Below, piece after piece: positions 52,662-61,544 of a stretch of DNA of 64,000 bases; the first letter of the stretch is position 1, and each line of letters begins with the position of its first letter. The stretch covers positions 1,054,001 through 1,118,000 of the forward strand of contig NZ_OY780958.1 in assembly GCF_963675985.1 (NCBI RefSeq). The letters are read 5' to 3'. The notes under the pieces are model-generated. The model was given only the letters and a program-made list of their open reading frames with translations. It searched no databases and was not told the DNA's origin. This DNA comes from an uncultured Roseibium sp. (lineage in GTDB: Bacteria > Pseudomonadota > Alphaproteobacteria > Rhizobiales > Stappiaceae). The translations under genes and the position numbers were made by a program.

Positions 52662-53810
52662 TCAAATGCGGTTGGGGCGGCTCAGGAGAAGGGCTGCCGT
52701 TCCGGCAGGAGACTCGTTAGGGGCTTCTGCAAGGGGAGGGTCTCTGGAAGGCAGCGTGCAACGGCCAAAAATCTCCGGGTTCAGGCCGCTCCAGGGCGTG
52801 TAGGGGCCAAGCTCGGCCAGTTCCCTGTTGGCTTTCTCGTCGAAGCGGTTGTCGTATTCGAGGCGTTTGCGGTTTTCCTCGCTGTCGAGGCCGCCGCCGC
52901 CCATCTCGTCGATGTGCATCATCTCGTTCATGCACATGGTGCCTTCACGGGTGCACATGTTGAGGATGGAAGAGTAGAGCCCGTCAGCTACGGAGGCGTA
53001 ATAGCGCACCGGTTCGCGTTCGCTCGGCTTTTCCAGCTTCAGATAGGCGTCGCGGTTCAGCGCGGTGCCATTCTGCTTCACCTGATCGAGCCAGCTTTCG
53101 AAGCCTGCCTTATCGTACCCGTGAAAGCGGAACCGCATGTGGGAGAAGCCGGCGCCACTGTAATTGGCTGAAATGCCTTCGAAGTCGCCCGGTTTGTTGA
53201 TGACGGCGTGAAGCTTGGTCTCCATGCCGGGCATGGCATAAATCTGGCCCGCGAGCGCCGGGATGTAGAAGGAATTCATGACCGACGAGGCGGTTATCTT
53301 GAATTCGATCGGCCGATCCACGGGGGCGGCCATCTCGTTCACGGTGGCAATGCCGTATTCCGGATAGAAGAACAGCCATTTCCAGTCGAGAGCCACGACT
53401 TCTACGGTCAGCGGCTTGACGTCCTCCGGAACCGGCCTGTCTGCCGAGATCCGGTCGAGCGGTCGGTAGGGATCCAGTTTGTGGGTGCTGATCCAGGTCA
53501 CGGCGCCGAGGATGATGATGATCGCAAGCGGGGCCGACCAGATGATGACTTCCAGGCGAGTGGAGTGGTGCCATTCAGGGTCGTAGGTGGCGGCCTTGTT
53601 CGAGTGGCGGTATCGCCAGGCGAAGAAGATCGTCAGGCCCATGACCGGGATGATGATCAGCAGCATCAGGACGGTGGCGATGAGGATGAGGTCGCGCTGC
53701 TGAAGGGCAATGTCGCCTGAGGGTGACATGACCACCATATTGCAGCCCGACAGGAGGAAGGGCACTGCGAACACGCTGAGGAGTCGCAGGAGCTTGAACA
53801 GCCTTGGCAT
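52662..53810 (-). CDS. cyoA: Cytochrome o ubiquinol oxidase subunit II
   Basis: 382 residues from the ATG at 53810; a longer in-frame start at 53900 would precede the lipobox signal. The lipoprotein signal FAVPFLLSGC is followed by two membrane helices. The periplasmic cupredoxin domain (ALDWKWLFFYPEYGIATVNE, FYIPALAGQIYAMPGMETKL) lacks the CuA cysteines, which is what distinguishes quinol oxidases from cytochrome c oxidases. C-terminal COX-aromatic-rich region is present (HMRFRFHGYDKAGFESWLDQ). First gene of the operon cyoABCD-surf1. Confidence 0.96.
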   Translation of the reverse strand: MPRLFKLLRLLSVFAVPFLLSGCNMVVMSPSGDIALQQRDLILIATVLMLLIIIPVMGLTIFFAWRYRHSNKAATYDPEWHHSTRLEVIIWSAPLAIIIILGAVTWISTHKLDPYRPLDRISADRPVPEDVKPLTVEVVALDWKWLFFYPEYGIATVNEMAAPVDRPIEFKITASSVMNSFYIPALAGQIYAMPGMETKLHAVINKPGDFEGISANYSGAGFSHMRFRFHGYDKAGFESWLDQVKQNGTALNRDAYLKLEKPSEREPVRYYASVADGLYSSILNMCTREGTMCMNEMMHIDEMGGGGLDSEENRKRLEYDNRFDEKANRELAELGPYTPWSGLNPEIFGRCTLPSRDPPLAEAPNESPAGTAALLLSRPNRI

Positions 53811-54023
53811 GGTGAAGTCCAGAAAAGTAGGTAGGTTCCCGTATACGACTAAAGAAGGATTCGATCCGCGCCGATGGGGTGTTTTGTCGCGGCGCAGCAA
53901 AAATGGTGCGGCGCGAATGCCTTACTTAAGGTAAGGGCATGGTGACAAAAAGGCAGAAAATGGCGGATTGTCCCGATGTCGGTGAATTTGCCGCCGGGCG
54001 CGACGGGATGTCGCGATATGGCC

Positions 54024-54037
54024 TTGATTTTGATCAA
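54024..54037. promoter_or_regulatory. Perfect FNR/FixK-type box TTGAT-N4-ATCAA
   Basis: TTGATTTTGATCAA matches the FNR/Anr/FixK consensus at every arm position. It lies between cyoA (starts 53810, minus) and the MFS gene (starts 54141, plus), so an oxygen-responsive regulator could control either or both. Confidence 0.75.
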
Positions 54038-54140
54038 AGAAAAATCGGGGGCTTGAGCAAATCGCGCTTGCGTTGTTGTCCGCTTCGTCCAAACATTGGC
54101 TCCGGGAGTGACGAACCGCGCGGCAAGGAGGAGGCCAATC

Positions 54141-55475
54141 GTGACTATGTCGGCATATCCAACATCGGCGGATTTCGAGCGCGATGCGCGTCTTTTACAC
54201 GACGACACGCAGGTTTCGGCTGGCAATATTGCCTTGGGGGTCATCATCGGAAGAACCTCGGAGTTCTTCGGGTTCTTTGTCTACGGCATTGCCTCCGTGC
54301 TTGTCTTTCCCCGGCTTGTCTTCGGTTTCGCCGCCGATCCGCTGACGGCGACCTTCTATTCCTTTGCGGTGTTCGCGCTGGCTTTTCTAGCCCGTCCCGT
54401 CGGCTCCGTCGTCTTCATGTGGGTCGACCGGACCTACGGCCGCGGAACGAAACTGACGATCGCACTGTTTCTTCTGGGCGGTTCGACCGCTTCCATCGCC
54501 TTTCTTCCCGGATATGCGACCGTCGGGATCTGGTCGGTGTTGTTGTTGTCGTTGTTCCGGCTCGGGCAGGGCTTCGCGCTGGGCGGCGTCTGGGACGGTC
54601 TTGCGTCCCTGCTGGCCCTGAACGCGCCGGCAAACCGCCGTGGCTGGTATGCCATGATCCCGCAGCTCGGTGCGCCTTTGGGCTTTGCGCTTGCCAGCGG
54701 ATTGTTCGGCTACTTCTACGTCAATCTTTCGGACGCGGATTTTCTCTCCTGGGGCTGGCGCTATCCGTTCTTCGTCGCCTTTGCGGTCAACGTAGTGGCC
54801 CTGTTCGCGCGTCTGCGTCTGGTTGCGTCGAAGGAATTCGGTTCCGCGCTCGACCGTGACGAGTTGCAGGCGGCGCCGGTTCTGGAAACGATGCGGATCC
54901 ACGGGCGCGACGTCCTTCTTGGCGCCTTTGTGCCGCTGGCAAGTTTCGCGATGTTCCACCTGGTGACGATTTTCCCGCTGAGCTGGGTCTATCTCAACGC
55001 CGGCCAGTCGGCGGGCGATTTCCTGTTCGTGCAGATTGCTGGTGCGGCCGTCGGCGCCGGAACCATCGTTCTGTCCGGGCTGCTGGCGGACCGGATCGGT
55101 CGGCGCGGGCAGCTCCTGATCGGCGCCATCGCCATCGCTGTCTTCAGCTTCGCCGCTCCATTCTGGCTGGAAGCGGGCGCGGGTGCGCAGGATGCCTTCA
55201 TTATCGTCGGCTTCGGCATTCTCGGCCTGTCTTTCGGTCAGGCGTCAGGGGCCGTCTCGTTCCGCTTCGCCCGGGCCTATCGCTACACGGGCTCCGCTTT
55301 TACCTCCGATCTGGCCTGGCTGGTCGGCGCTGGCTTCGCCCCGCTGGTCGCCCTGGGCCTTGCAAGCGAGTTCGGCATCATCTTCATCGGCGGCTATCTG
55401 ATTTCCGGAGCGATCTGCACACTGCTCGCACTGACCCTGAGCCGGGCGCTGGACCTGCAGGGCGAAAGCCGTTGA
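54141..55475 (+). CDS. MFS transporter beside the cyo operon (MHS-like)
   Basis: 444 residues. The GTG at 54141 is favoured by AAGGAGGAGG ending 6 bases upstream; the ATG at 54147 is next best. Twelve hydrophobic segments. The metabolite:H+ symporter-like signatures are FALAFLARPVGSVVFMWVDR with TYGRGTK, SLFRLGQGFALGGVWDGLAS and GLLADRIGRRGQLLIGAIAI. The substrate is unknown. An MFS gene of this type often adjoins cyo operons in alphaproteobacteria, suggesting a shared respiratory or haem/metal context. Confidence 0.88.
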   Translation: MTMSAYPTSADFERDARLLHDDTQVSAGNIALGVIIGRTSEFFGFFVYGIASVLVFPRLVFGFAADPLTATFYSFAVFALAFLARPVGSVVFMWVDRTYGRGTKLTIALFLLGGSTASIAFLPGYATVGIWSVLLLSLFRLGQGFALGGVWDGLASLLALNAPANRRGWYAMIPQLGAPLGFALASGLFGYFYVNLSDADFLSWGWRYPFFVAFAVNVVALFARLRLVASKEFGSALDRDELQAAPVLETMRIHGRDVLLGAFVPLASFAMFHLVTIFPLSWVYLNAGQSAGDFLFVQIAGAAVGAGTIVLSGLLADRIGRRGQLLIGAIAIAVFSFAAPFWLEAGAGAQDAFIIVGFGILGLSFGQASGAVSFRFARAYRYTGSAFTSDLAWLVGAGFAPLVALGLASEFGIIFIGGYLISGAICTLLALTLSRALDLQGESR

Positions 55476-55539
55476 GGACGGGGCGTCGGTTCTGAGGGCA
55501 TTTTTTATCAAGCCCTCTGGAAAAGCCCCTTAGCGCTGA

Positions 55540-56154
55540 TCAATTGAAGGGACAGGCGAGAAACGCTTCGGTTTGTTCGCCATATGCGGACAACGCGGCA
55601 AGGTTCGGATGCAGGGCGGGATCAAGCCTTTCGGGTAGCATCTCTCTGGTGAAGCGATAGGAGATCGCAGCGCTGACATCCGCTTGAAGTGGACGGTCTC
55701 CGAATAGCCAGGGGGACCCGTTTTGCACCTCGGTTTCAAGCTGTTCGTAGGCTGCAGCAAGCTGTATCTGAATACGCTCAAGCCAGGGTTGATGCCGTTT
55801 GCCCTCGGGGCGAAGGTTGAGCTCATAGACGATTTGAACAGTCTTCTCGCAAGCCGCCAGAGCGAGGCCGACAATCCTCTGTGCACGGGCGAAGAGCTTT
55901 GGATCTTCGGGGGTCAGCGAACGCTCGGCCGCGACGAGTCTCTCCGCGTATTCAAGAATCAGGGTCGAATCGAGCAACACAACACTGTCATCCGTAACCA
56001 GGGTGGGGGCTTTCACCGTTGGGTTGATTGCGGCGAAAGTTTCGTAGGCCGAGAAGACGGACAAAGGCTCATGTTCGAATGGCAGCCCCAGCAAGTGCAG
56101 GGAGACGGCAGTCCGGCGCACATAGGGTGAATCATACAAACCGATCAATTTCAT
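55540..56154 (-). CDS. Glutathione S-transferase family protein
   Basis: 204 residues from the ATG at 56154 with AGGAG upstream. The thioredoxin-fold half begins MKLIGLYDSPYVRRTAVSLH; Ser or Tyr in DSPY may activate glutathione. The segment PTLVTDDSVVLLDSTLILEY holds the cis-Pro and the Asp-Ser glutathione site. The C-terminal helical half includes GSPWLFGDRPLQADVSAAIS. Such enzymes detoxify electrophiles or act as reductases. It is a single gene, divergent from the GlxA/FtrA-type regulator. Confidence 0.9.
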   Translation of the reverse strand: MKLIGLYDSPYVRRTAVSLHLLGLPFEHEPLSVFSAYETFAAINPTVKAPTLVTDDSVVLLDSTLILEYAERLVAAERSLTPEDPKLFARAQRIVGLALAACEKTVQIVYELNLRPEGKRHQPWLERIQIQLAAAYEQLETEVQNGSPWLFGDRPLQADVSAAISYRFTREMLPERLDPALHPNLAALSAYGEQTEAFLACPFN

Positions 56155-56243
56155 GCAGGGCTCCTGTGTATTCCTCTGGCCTAACAACCTATGGAAACGG
56201 AATTTTCTTGCCAGTGGCGTAATAGGCCACTATCGAAAGGATC

Positions 56244-57248
56244 ATGCCAAAATCGTCCGGCCCTCTTATCGCAATTCTTGTCTATGATGGGCTCTGCACC
56301 TTCGAGTTCGGCTGTGCTTTCGAGGTCTTCGGCCTGGCACGCCCCGAAACGGGGCATGGATGGTATCGGTGTGTGAGCGTTGCGGCGGAGCCCGGTCCTC
56401 TGCGGGCGGCGGGCGGTCTGCTGGTCGACGCGGCACTCTCCCTGGACGACCTGTGCCAGGCCGATACGATCGTCCTTCCTGGCTGGCGTGGCCCAGATGC
56501 TCCTGCCCCGAGGCCGCTCGTAGAGGCGTTGTGCAGGGCCCATGCCGCCGGCAAACGCATCGTCTCGATCTGTGGAGGCGCTTTCGTTCTGGCGCAGGCC
56601 GGATTGTTGAAGGGCAAGCGCGCGACCACGCATTGGCATCATTTGCAAAGGCTGGCCGATCGCTATCCGGGTGTCATGGTCGACCCGCAGGCGCTCTATA
56701 TCGACTCGGGAAACATCTTTACCTCGGCGGGAAGCGCTGCCGGCCTCGATCTGTGCTTGCATATCGTGCGCCAGGATTTCGGAGCAAAAATCGCCAATCG
56801 TGTGGCGCGCCGACTGGTCATAGCGGCTCATCGCGAGGGAGGGCAGACGCAATTCGTCGAAAGAGCTGTCCCGCCACCTGCCGGCGCGCGTTTAGGGGCA
56901 TTGCTTGACCAAATCAGGGCAAACCTTTCGGAAGAATGGTCCGTTGACAAGATGGCCTCGGTCACGCACATCAGCGTTCGCAGTCTGCATCGCCATTTCC
57001 GGGATGCGACAGGTATGGCCCCCGGAGAATGGCTTCAGCACGAACGGTTGTCTTCCGCGCGCGATTTGCTTGAGGAAACCATGCTTACCGTTGAAACGGT
57101 TGCTGCTCGGGCGGGGTTGGGAACGTCTGCCAATTTTCGGCAGGTGTTTCGCAAGGCGACCGGCCTGACGCCTACGGCATACCGACGTCAATTTGCCTGC
57201 AATTCGGCAAGACCTTCAACATCGGCGTTATCCGGACCGAATTCTTGA
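56244..57248 (+). CDS. GlxA/FtrA-type AraC-family regulator
   Basis: 334 residues. An N-terminal DJ-1/PfpI-like domain (LIAILVYDGLCTFEFGCAFE, RIVSICGGAFVLAQAGLLKG) with the nucleophile-elbow Cys in SICGGAF is followed by a C-terminal AraC double helix-turn-helix (SVDKMASVTHISVRSLHRHF, ARAGLGTSANFRQVFRKATG). Relatives (FtrA, GlxA) regulate transport and amine or carnitine metabolism. The alpha/beta hydrolase gene begins 25 bases downstream and is the likely target. Confidence 0.9.
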   Translation: MPKSSGPLIAILVYDGLCTFEFGCAFEVFGLARPETGHGWYRCVSVAAEPGPLRAAGGLLVDAALSLDDLCQADTIVLPGWRGPDAPAPRPLVEALCRAHAAGKRIVSICGGAFVLAQAGLLKGKRATTHWHHLQRLADRYPGVMVDPQALYIDSGNIFTSAGSAAGLDLCLHIVRQDFGAKIANRVARRLVIAAHREGGQTQFVERAVPPPAGARLGALLDQIRANLSEEWSVDKMASVTHISVRSLHRHFRDATGMAPGEWLQHERLSSARDLLEETMLTVETVAARAGLGTSANFRQVFRKATGLTPTAYRRQFACNSARPSTSALSGPNS

Positions 57249-57273
57249 AAAGAGCGCAATACGAGGTGCCAAC

Positions 57274-58092
57274 ATGCTGGACTTGCCGAACACGACGATC
57301 ATCGAAGGCAACGCGATTCGCTGGGGGAAATCCGGCGAAGGCCCGCCCCTTGTTGCCATCCACGGAACGCCGTTTTCCTCACAGGTCTGGCGCCGGATTG
57401 TGCCGCAGGTGACGGATCAGCGAACGGTCTACTATTTCGACCTGGCGGGATACGGGCAGTCCGAGATGCGGGAAGGGCAGGATGTTTCCCTTGCCGTACA
57501 GAACCGAATTCTTGCCGCGCTGTTTGGGGAATGGGGTCTCGACCGCCCGGATGTTCTGGCGCATGATTTCGGTGGTGCATCGGCATTGCGCGCCTATTAC
57601 CTGAACGGGTTGCGCTATGCATCGCTGACGATCTTCGACGCGGTTGCCCTGGCGCCATGGGGTTCACCGCTGGTGCAGCATGTGCGCCAGCATGAAGCGG
57701 CTTTTTCGGGCATGCCGGACTATATGCACCGGGCAGTTTTGCGGGCCTACTTGCAGACCGCCGCTCACAATCCGTTATCGGAGGAAGCTCTGGAAATCTA
57801 CGCCGCGCCGTGGCTCGGTCCTGTCGGCCAACCGGCTTTCTACCGTCAGATCGCGCAGATGGACCAGAGGTTCACCGACGAGGTCGAACCGCTCTATGAC
57901 AAAATGGACTGCCCTGTGACTGTCCTTTGGGGGCAGAACGATGACTGGATTCCTTTCGAGAAGGGTGAGGTGCTGGCTGCGGCGATCTCCGGACGTGACT
58001 GCATCGCGATCCAGAATGCGGGACATCTCGTTCAGGAAGACCGGCCAGAAGCCATTGTTGCAGCGCTTTTGAAGCAGTTTGCGCAGACCTGA
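57274..58092 (+). CDS. Alpha/beta-fold hydrolase, haloalkane dehalogenase/epoxide hydrolase-like
   Basis: 272 residues from the ATG at 57274. Oxyanion motif AIHGTPFSSQVWRRI, nucleophile elbow VLAHDFGGASAL with Asp rather than Ser, acid in WGQNDDWIPFEKG and the catalytic His in QNAGHLVQEDRPEAI. An Asp nucleophile points to dehalogenase or epoxide-hydrolase chemistry, in which an alkyl-enzyme ester forms, rather than ester hydrolysis. It is co-oriented with the preceding regulator gene and probably co-transcribed. Confidence 0.88.
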   Translation: MLDLPNTTIIEGNAIRWGKSGEGPPLVAIHGTPFSSQVWRRIVPQVTDQRTVYYFDLAGYGQSEMREGQDVSLAVQNRILAALFGEWGLDRPDVLAHDFGGASALRAYYLNGLRYASLTIFDAVALAPWGSPLVQHVRQHEAAFSGMPDYMHRAVLRAYLQTAAHNPLSEEALEIYAAPWLGPVGQPAFYRQIAQMDQRFTDEVEPLYDKMDCPVTVLWGQNDDWIPFEKGEVLAAAISGRDCIAIQNAGHLVQEDRPEAIVAALLKQFAQT

Positions 58093-58173
58093 TCGGAATG
58101 CTCGCCGGTAGGCTGTGGCTTGGAGATGGTGTCGATAGCCTGCTTGGGTCTCCTGATAGGCGTCTCTCGGCTT

Positions 58174-58443
58174 TCAGCGCACCTTCAGCTCGCCCTTGCT
58201 GCGCGGAGCCTCGGCGGCTTCGGTCCAGGTCAGACGGAGGTCGATGCGGTTGGAGCCTTCCGACCGCTCGGCCCTGACCCGAAGGGTGATCAGATCACCC
58301 GGTTCCATCACCAGTTCATCCTCGCCGTCGCTCAGGGTCAGTTCGCCCTTGCCGATCCCCTTGGTCACCGCTTCAAGCAGTGCCTTGATCGATTTACGGC
58401 TCTGGATCGACTCGTGACGAAAGCTGCCGTCACCGTTGGTCAT
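58174..58443 (-). CDS. Amphi-Trp domain protein (GAK system)
   Basis: 89 residues. The small amphi-Trp domain has an N-terminal SFRHESIQSRKSIKALLEAV helix, GKGELTLSDGEDELVMEPGD and an alternating hydrophobic strand ending IDLRLTWTEA with the single Trp. Its function is unknown. It is one of the defining members of the GAK gene set together with the ATP-grasp and HprK-like genes present here. It overlaps the phosphatase gene by 4 bases and is the last gene of the operon. Confidence 0.85.
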   Translation of the reverse strand: MTNGDGSFRHESIQSRKSIKALLEAVTKGIGKGELTLSDGEDELVMEPGDLITLRVRAERSEGSNRIDLRLTWTEAAEAPRSKGELKVR

Positions 58444-59774
58444 TCTGGCCCTCCCAAAGGATGGTGTTCCGGTTTGAAGTGTTTGGCCTTCGGATAGTCA
58501 GAACTCAATCCCACAACATCGCCGGACGGAAAAATCAGTGTGGCGCCTGCACCGATTCCGGGCAATCCCTCTAACAGCCGCGACGCGCGGTCGAGGGTCA
58601 CATCGCCTTCCAGGTGAAGCAGACCTTTTTTTGACAGGAGCCGTTGACCGCGGTGATTGTTGACGTGGCCCTGCACGATCATTTTGATCCCGCTCCGGTG
58701 CAGGAGATGCACCCCTTCGGGTGTCAGCAGTTTGTCCAAGGGGCGGTATTTCGTGCGCACCAGATTGGCGACCGGCCCGGTGTAAAAGGCAAAGGGGTGG
58801 TCTTCCGCCTCTTTCCGGTAGCGTGTGTTGACCGCTTCCATCCCCTCTTCTGCGAGTGCGGCGCACATGGTGTCATCGATGCCTGCGTGCACGAACAGAA
58901 GTGAGCCGATCCGGGCCACCACGTCCATGGCGGAATAAAACCAGCTGTAGGCGCCGTCCGGCGTCAGGAACAGGTCGTGGCACCTGATCACGGACGCGTA
59001 GACCATCCGCATCGACAGCCCTTCGGCCGCTGCATGTTCGGCGAACCTGCGCGATTTCTTGCGCAGTTTGCGCACTTCCTTGTCGATGGCGGCCTTCGAC
59101 AAATACGGCGCGGCCGCGACCGGAAAGGCGTCATACCAGCTGTCTGAGGGAAAGATCCGTGCCCGGCAGGTCGCCTCGTCGGGAACACGGGCAAGGTCGT
59201 CGGAGGAAACGTAGGCCGCGCAGACCTCCCGCAGGAGCGGCATGATCTTGCGGCCCATGCGGACGAACAGGTGTTCCGTCAGGACCGAGCGGGGGTTCGT
59301 CAGGGCCCGGATCGCCAGCCGGAGGCGCAGGTCGTGGTTTCCGGCCAGCAGATGCAGATCGGCGCCGCTTGCCATCAGGCCGTACAGCGCATCCAGCATG
59401 TCCAGGTTCGACGGGCCCTTGTCCAGACAATCTCCACCGATAACGATCTTGGCAGCCCGACCGAAGGGCGTGAGCAGGATTTCATGCGTGCCGCGTCTTA
59501 CCACGCCGGCCGCAAGCAGCGAGCGCAGGAACCCGTCGGCATCGGCATGCGGGTCGGAGATAAAGACGACCGGCTTGTCCGGCCATTGCCACGCTCCATG
59601 TTCGGCTGCCGCCCTCAGGCTCGCTTGAACCGCTTCCAGACCGTCGCCGGAATGGTCCTCATGCAGGCGCCAGGTCTCGAAATCGCGAGGAATATCGGCC
59701 AGTTCATGGGCATCGTCGAAGACCGGGGGCAGTGCCGGGGCTGCGCCCGACAAGGTGCCAGACCAATTGCCCAT
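58440..59774 (-). CDS. Metallophosphoesterase (calcineurin-like), GAK-operon
   Basis: 444 residues from the ATG at 59774. Calcineurin-like motifs in order: VFISDPHADADGFLRSLLAA (D-x-H), IVIGGDCLDKGPSNLDMLDA, LLAGNHDLRLRLA (GNHD), FVHAGIDDTMCAALAEEG and MIVQGHVNNHRGQRL. A C-terminal EGDVTLDRASR part closes the fold. The DKGPSN loop is PPP-phosphatase-like. It may remove a phosphate added by the operon's kinases. Upstream histidine phosphatase ends 10 bases before it. Confidence 0.85.
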   Translation of the reverse strand: MGNWSGTLSGAAPALPPVFDDAHELADIPRDFETWRLHEDHSGDGLEAVQASLRAAAEHGAWQWPDKPVVFISDPHADADGFLRSLLAAGVVRRGTHEILLTPFGRAAKIVIGGDCLDKGPSNLDMLDALYGLMASGADLHLLAGNHDLRLRLAIRALTNPRSVLTEHLFVRMGRKIMPLLREVCAAYVSSDDLARVPDEATCRARIFPSDSWYDAFPVAAAPYLSKAAIDKEVRKLRKKSRRFAEHAAAEGLSMRMVYASVIRCHDLFLTPDGAYSWFYSAMDVVARIGSLLFVHAGIDDTMCAALAEEGMEAVNTRYRKEAEDHPFAFYTGPVANLVRTKYRPLDKLLTPEGVHLLHRSGIKMIVQGHVNNHRGQRLLSKKGLLHLEGDVTLDRASRLLEGLPGIGAGATLIFPSGDVVGLSSDYPKAKHFKPEHHPLGGPE

Positions 59775-59784
59775 AATGCGTCTC

Positions 59785-60474
59785 CTAATCGAGAGATCGG
59801 TCCCTTTGCTGGCGAATCTTCCACGCCCCGCCAGAATGAGCCCATGTACCATCCCGATTGTGACAGATCTGTAACGGCCGCGCGTGATGCATGCTGAAGC
59901 GCGCGATCTCGTCCCGGTTCAAAACCCCTAAAAGGTGGGCGGCATGACGGAACGAGGCGCCATGACCGAAAAACAGTGTCAGTGTGCCCGGCGCCTTGTC
60001 GGTTATAGATAGGGTCAGGTGATCCGCGACCCGCTTTCCGGCCATCATCAGCGATTCGGCGCCTTCCAGCGGCAGACAGTAGTCGCTGTCCGATTTCCAG
60101 TTCGGCGGCGGTGCCTCAAATCGCGGATCGGCTTCCAGAACCGCTTCGATTTCCTCCAGGGTCAGGTTGGCGGCACTACCGACCGACCGTTCGGCGAGGG
60201 CGGATGTCTGAAGGATTTCGACTTCGTGGCCATGGCCAGCGAGCACATCACAGGCAATACGGGCCGTCTGCCAGGCGCGCAGTTGACACGAGCAATGCAC
60301 CACCGGATCGAGCGTCAGACCATCTCGCGCGATCAGCGTTGCCAGGTCTTCGCCGCAAGCCTGCGCCTGGGTTTCGCCCCTGGCGGTCAGCGGAAACGGC
60401 TGCAAGGCGCTTGGGACACCCTTGCGCTGGCGATACTCCGCATGGCGGATCAGGGCGGCTTGCGGCCCGGTCAT
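59785..60474 (-). CDS. Histidine phosphatase-family protein
   Basis: 229 residues. The catalytic RHAE is at residues 10-13 (ALIRHAEYRQRKGVP), a second Arg in CQLRAWQTARIACDVL, the acid in SALAERSVGSAANL and the second His in FFGHGASFRHAAHL. The middle loop is longer than in SixA-type phosphatases. It probably cleaves a phosphoester in the GAK pathway. Its ATG overlaps the HprK-related gene's stop by 4 bases. Confidence 0.87.
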   Translation of the reverse strand: MTGPQAALIRHAEYRQRKGVPSALQPFPLTARGETQAQACGEDLATLIARDGLTLDPVVHCSCQLRAWQTARIACDVLAGHGHEVEILQTSALAERSVGSAANLTLEEIEAVLEADPRFEAPPPNWKSDSDYCLPLEGAESLMMAGKRVADHLTLSITDKAPGTLTLFFGHGASFRHAAHLLGVLNRDEIARFSMHHARPLQICHNRDGTWAHSGGAWKIRQQRDRSLD

Positions 60475-61544
60475 GCGAAGAGGTACTCACCGGCGCGGGC
60501 CAGCACGTCGAAGTCGATTGCCCCTGTCACCTCGCGCAGCCGCACCGTCTGCAGTTGCGCCAGATACGCTTCCGGCTCCAGGGGATCGTGGTCGCGCAGA
60601 AAGATCCCGTCCGCATCCTGATAGAACGGACCGGCGCTTTTCATGATCGCACCCAGAAGGTCGGGCCGCTCCGCCAGAACGGCGTCTCGCAACTGCGTCG
60701 GCGCTGCGCTGTCACGGCTCCAGTTCAAGACCCAGAACTCGGTCAACGGCATGGTGAATTGCACTCGGTCCGGTCCGTAGATGTCGCCGATGAAGAGGTC
60801 GTGTTTTTCTTCCAACTGCCACAGATCGTCCGGAGGCATTGCGGCCAGCTCCTGCCGGCGTGCCTCGGTCAGCATGGGGGCCAGGCGCGGGTTATGGAGA
60901 ATGGTGCCGGGATTGATCCGGGGATTTTTCGGAATGCCCAGCCCCACGATCCCGTTCGCCGTTGCGCGGACCATCAACCGGTCATTCGTGACGAAACGCG
61001 TCGTGTCCAGGTCCATCATCCGCAGGATCGCGGTGGATTTGCCGCCGCCGGAAAGCCCGGCGATGGCCAGTCCGGTTACTCCGTCGGTCACGGCCGCGGC
61101 GTGACAGATTTCCCAGCCGTCCCGTTTGCAGATGTTCAGGATCTGGGTGTTGATGAAATTGATCACCTGGTTGGGATGGGCAAGACACGGGCCGAAGGCC
61201 ACCAGCGCCTGCGGCGACTGCAGAAAGGTCATGCCGGTGCGGATCTTGCGGACCAGCCGCCCGTCTTCAAGATCGTAATAGGCATCCTTGCGTCCGCTCT
61301 TGCCCGGTTCACGGGCCCAGTCGACCCAGTCTGGCTCCGCATCGAGTGTCTGCCCCTCAAGAACATCCACCGTGGCGGCGACCGGTCCTTCGCCGGCAAG
61401 TGCATCGGCAAAATGGCGGCGCAACTCCTCCGCCATGGGACCGTCGCAACGGACTGCCACCCGCACCTCTCCGGTCTCCAGGTAGATCGTTTCTGCCAAA
61501 CCGAAGCGGTCAAGCCCTGCGAGGACATCGGCGACGCGGATCAT
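60471..61544 (-). CDS. HprK-related kinase B (GAK system)
   Basis: 357 residues. The P-loop LAIAGLSGGGKSTAILRMM is at residues about 163-171, as in the C-terminal kinase domain of HPr kinase/phosphorylase. Other HprK-like segments are HAAAVTDGVTGLAIAG, RFVTNDRLMVRATANG and LWQLEEKHDLFIGDIYGPDR. There is no HPr or PTS gene nearby, so the substrate is unlikely to be HPr. It belongs to the family that defines the GAK set and overlaps the ATP-grasp gene by 4 bases. Confidence 0.88.
   Translation of the reverse strand: MIRVADVLAGLDRFGLAETIYLETGEVRVAVRCDGPMAEELRRHFADALAGEGPVAATVDVLEGQTLDAEPDWVDWAREPGKSGRKDAYYDLEDGRLVRKIRTGMTFLQSPQALVAFGPCLAHPNQVINFINTQILNICKRDGWEICHAAAVTDGVTGLAIAGLSGGGKSTAILRMMDLDTTRFVTNDRLMVRATANGIVGLGIPKNPRINPGTILHNPRLAPMLTEARRQELAAMPPDDLWQLEEKHDLFIGDIYGPDRVQFTMPLTEFWVLNWSRDSAAPTQLRDAVLAERPDLLGAIMKSAGPFYQDADGIFLRDHDPLEPEAYLAQLQTVRLREVTGAIDFDVLARAGEYLFA

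Noticed and set aside
53823..53836. AGTAGGTAGG near cyoA as an eighth operator
   Set aside because: There is no matching left arm at the 4-base spacing, and the gene is unrelated to the island.
60471..61544. True HPr kinase controlling a PTS
   Set aside because: No HPr or PTS genes are nearby, and its neighbours are the GAK set.
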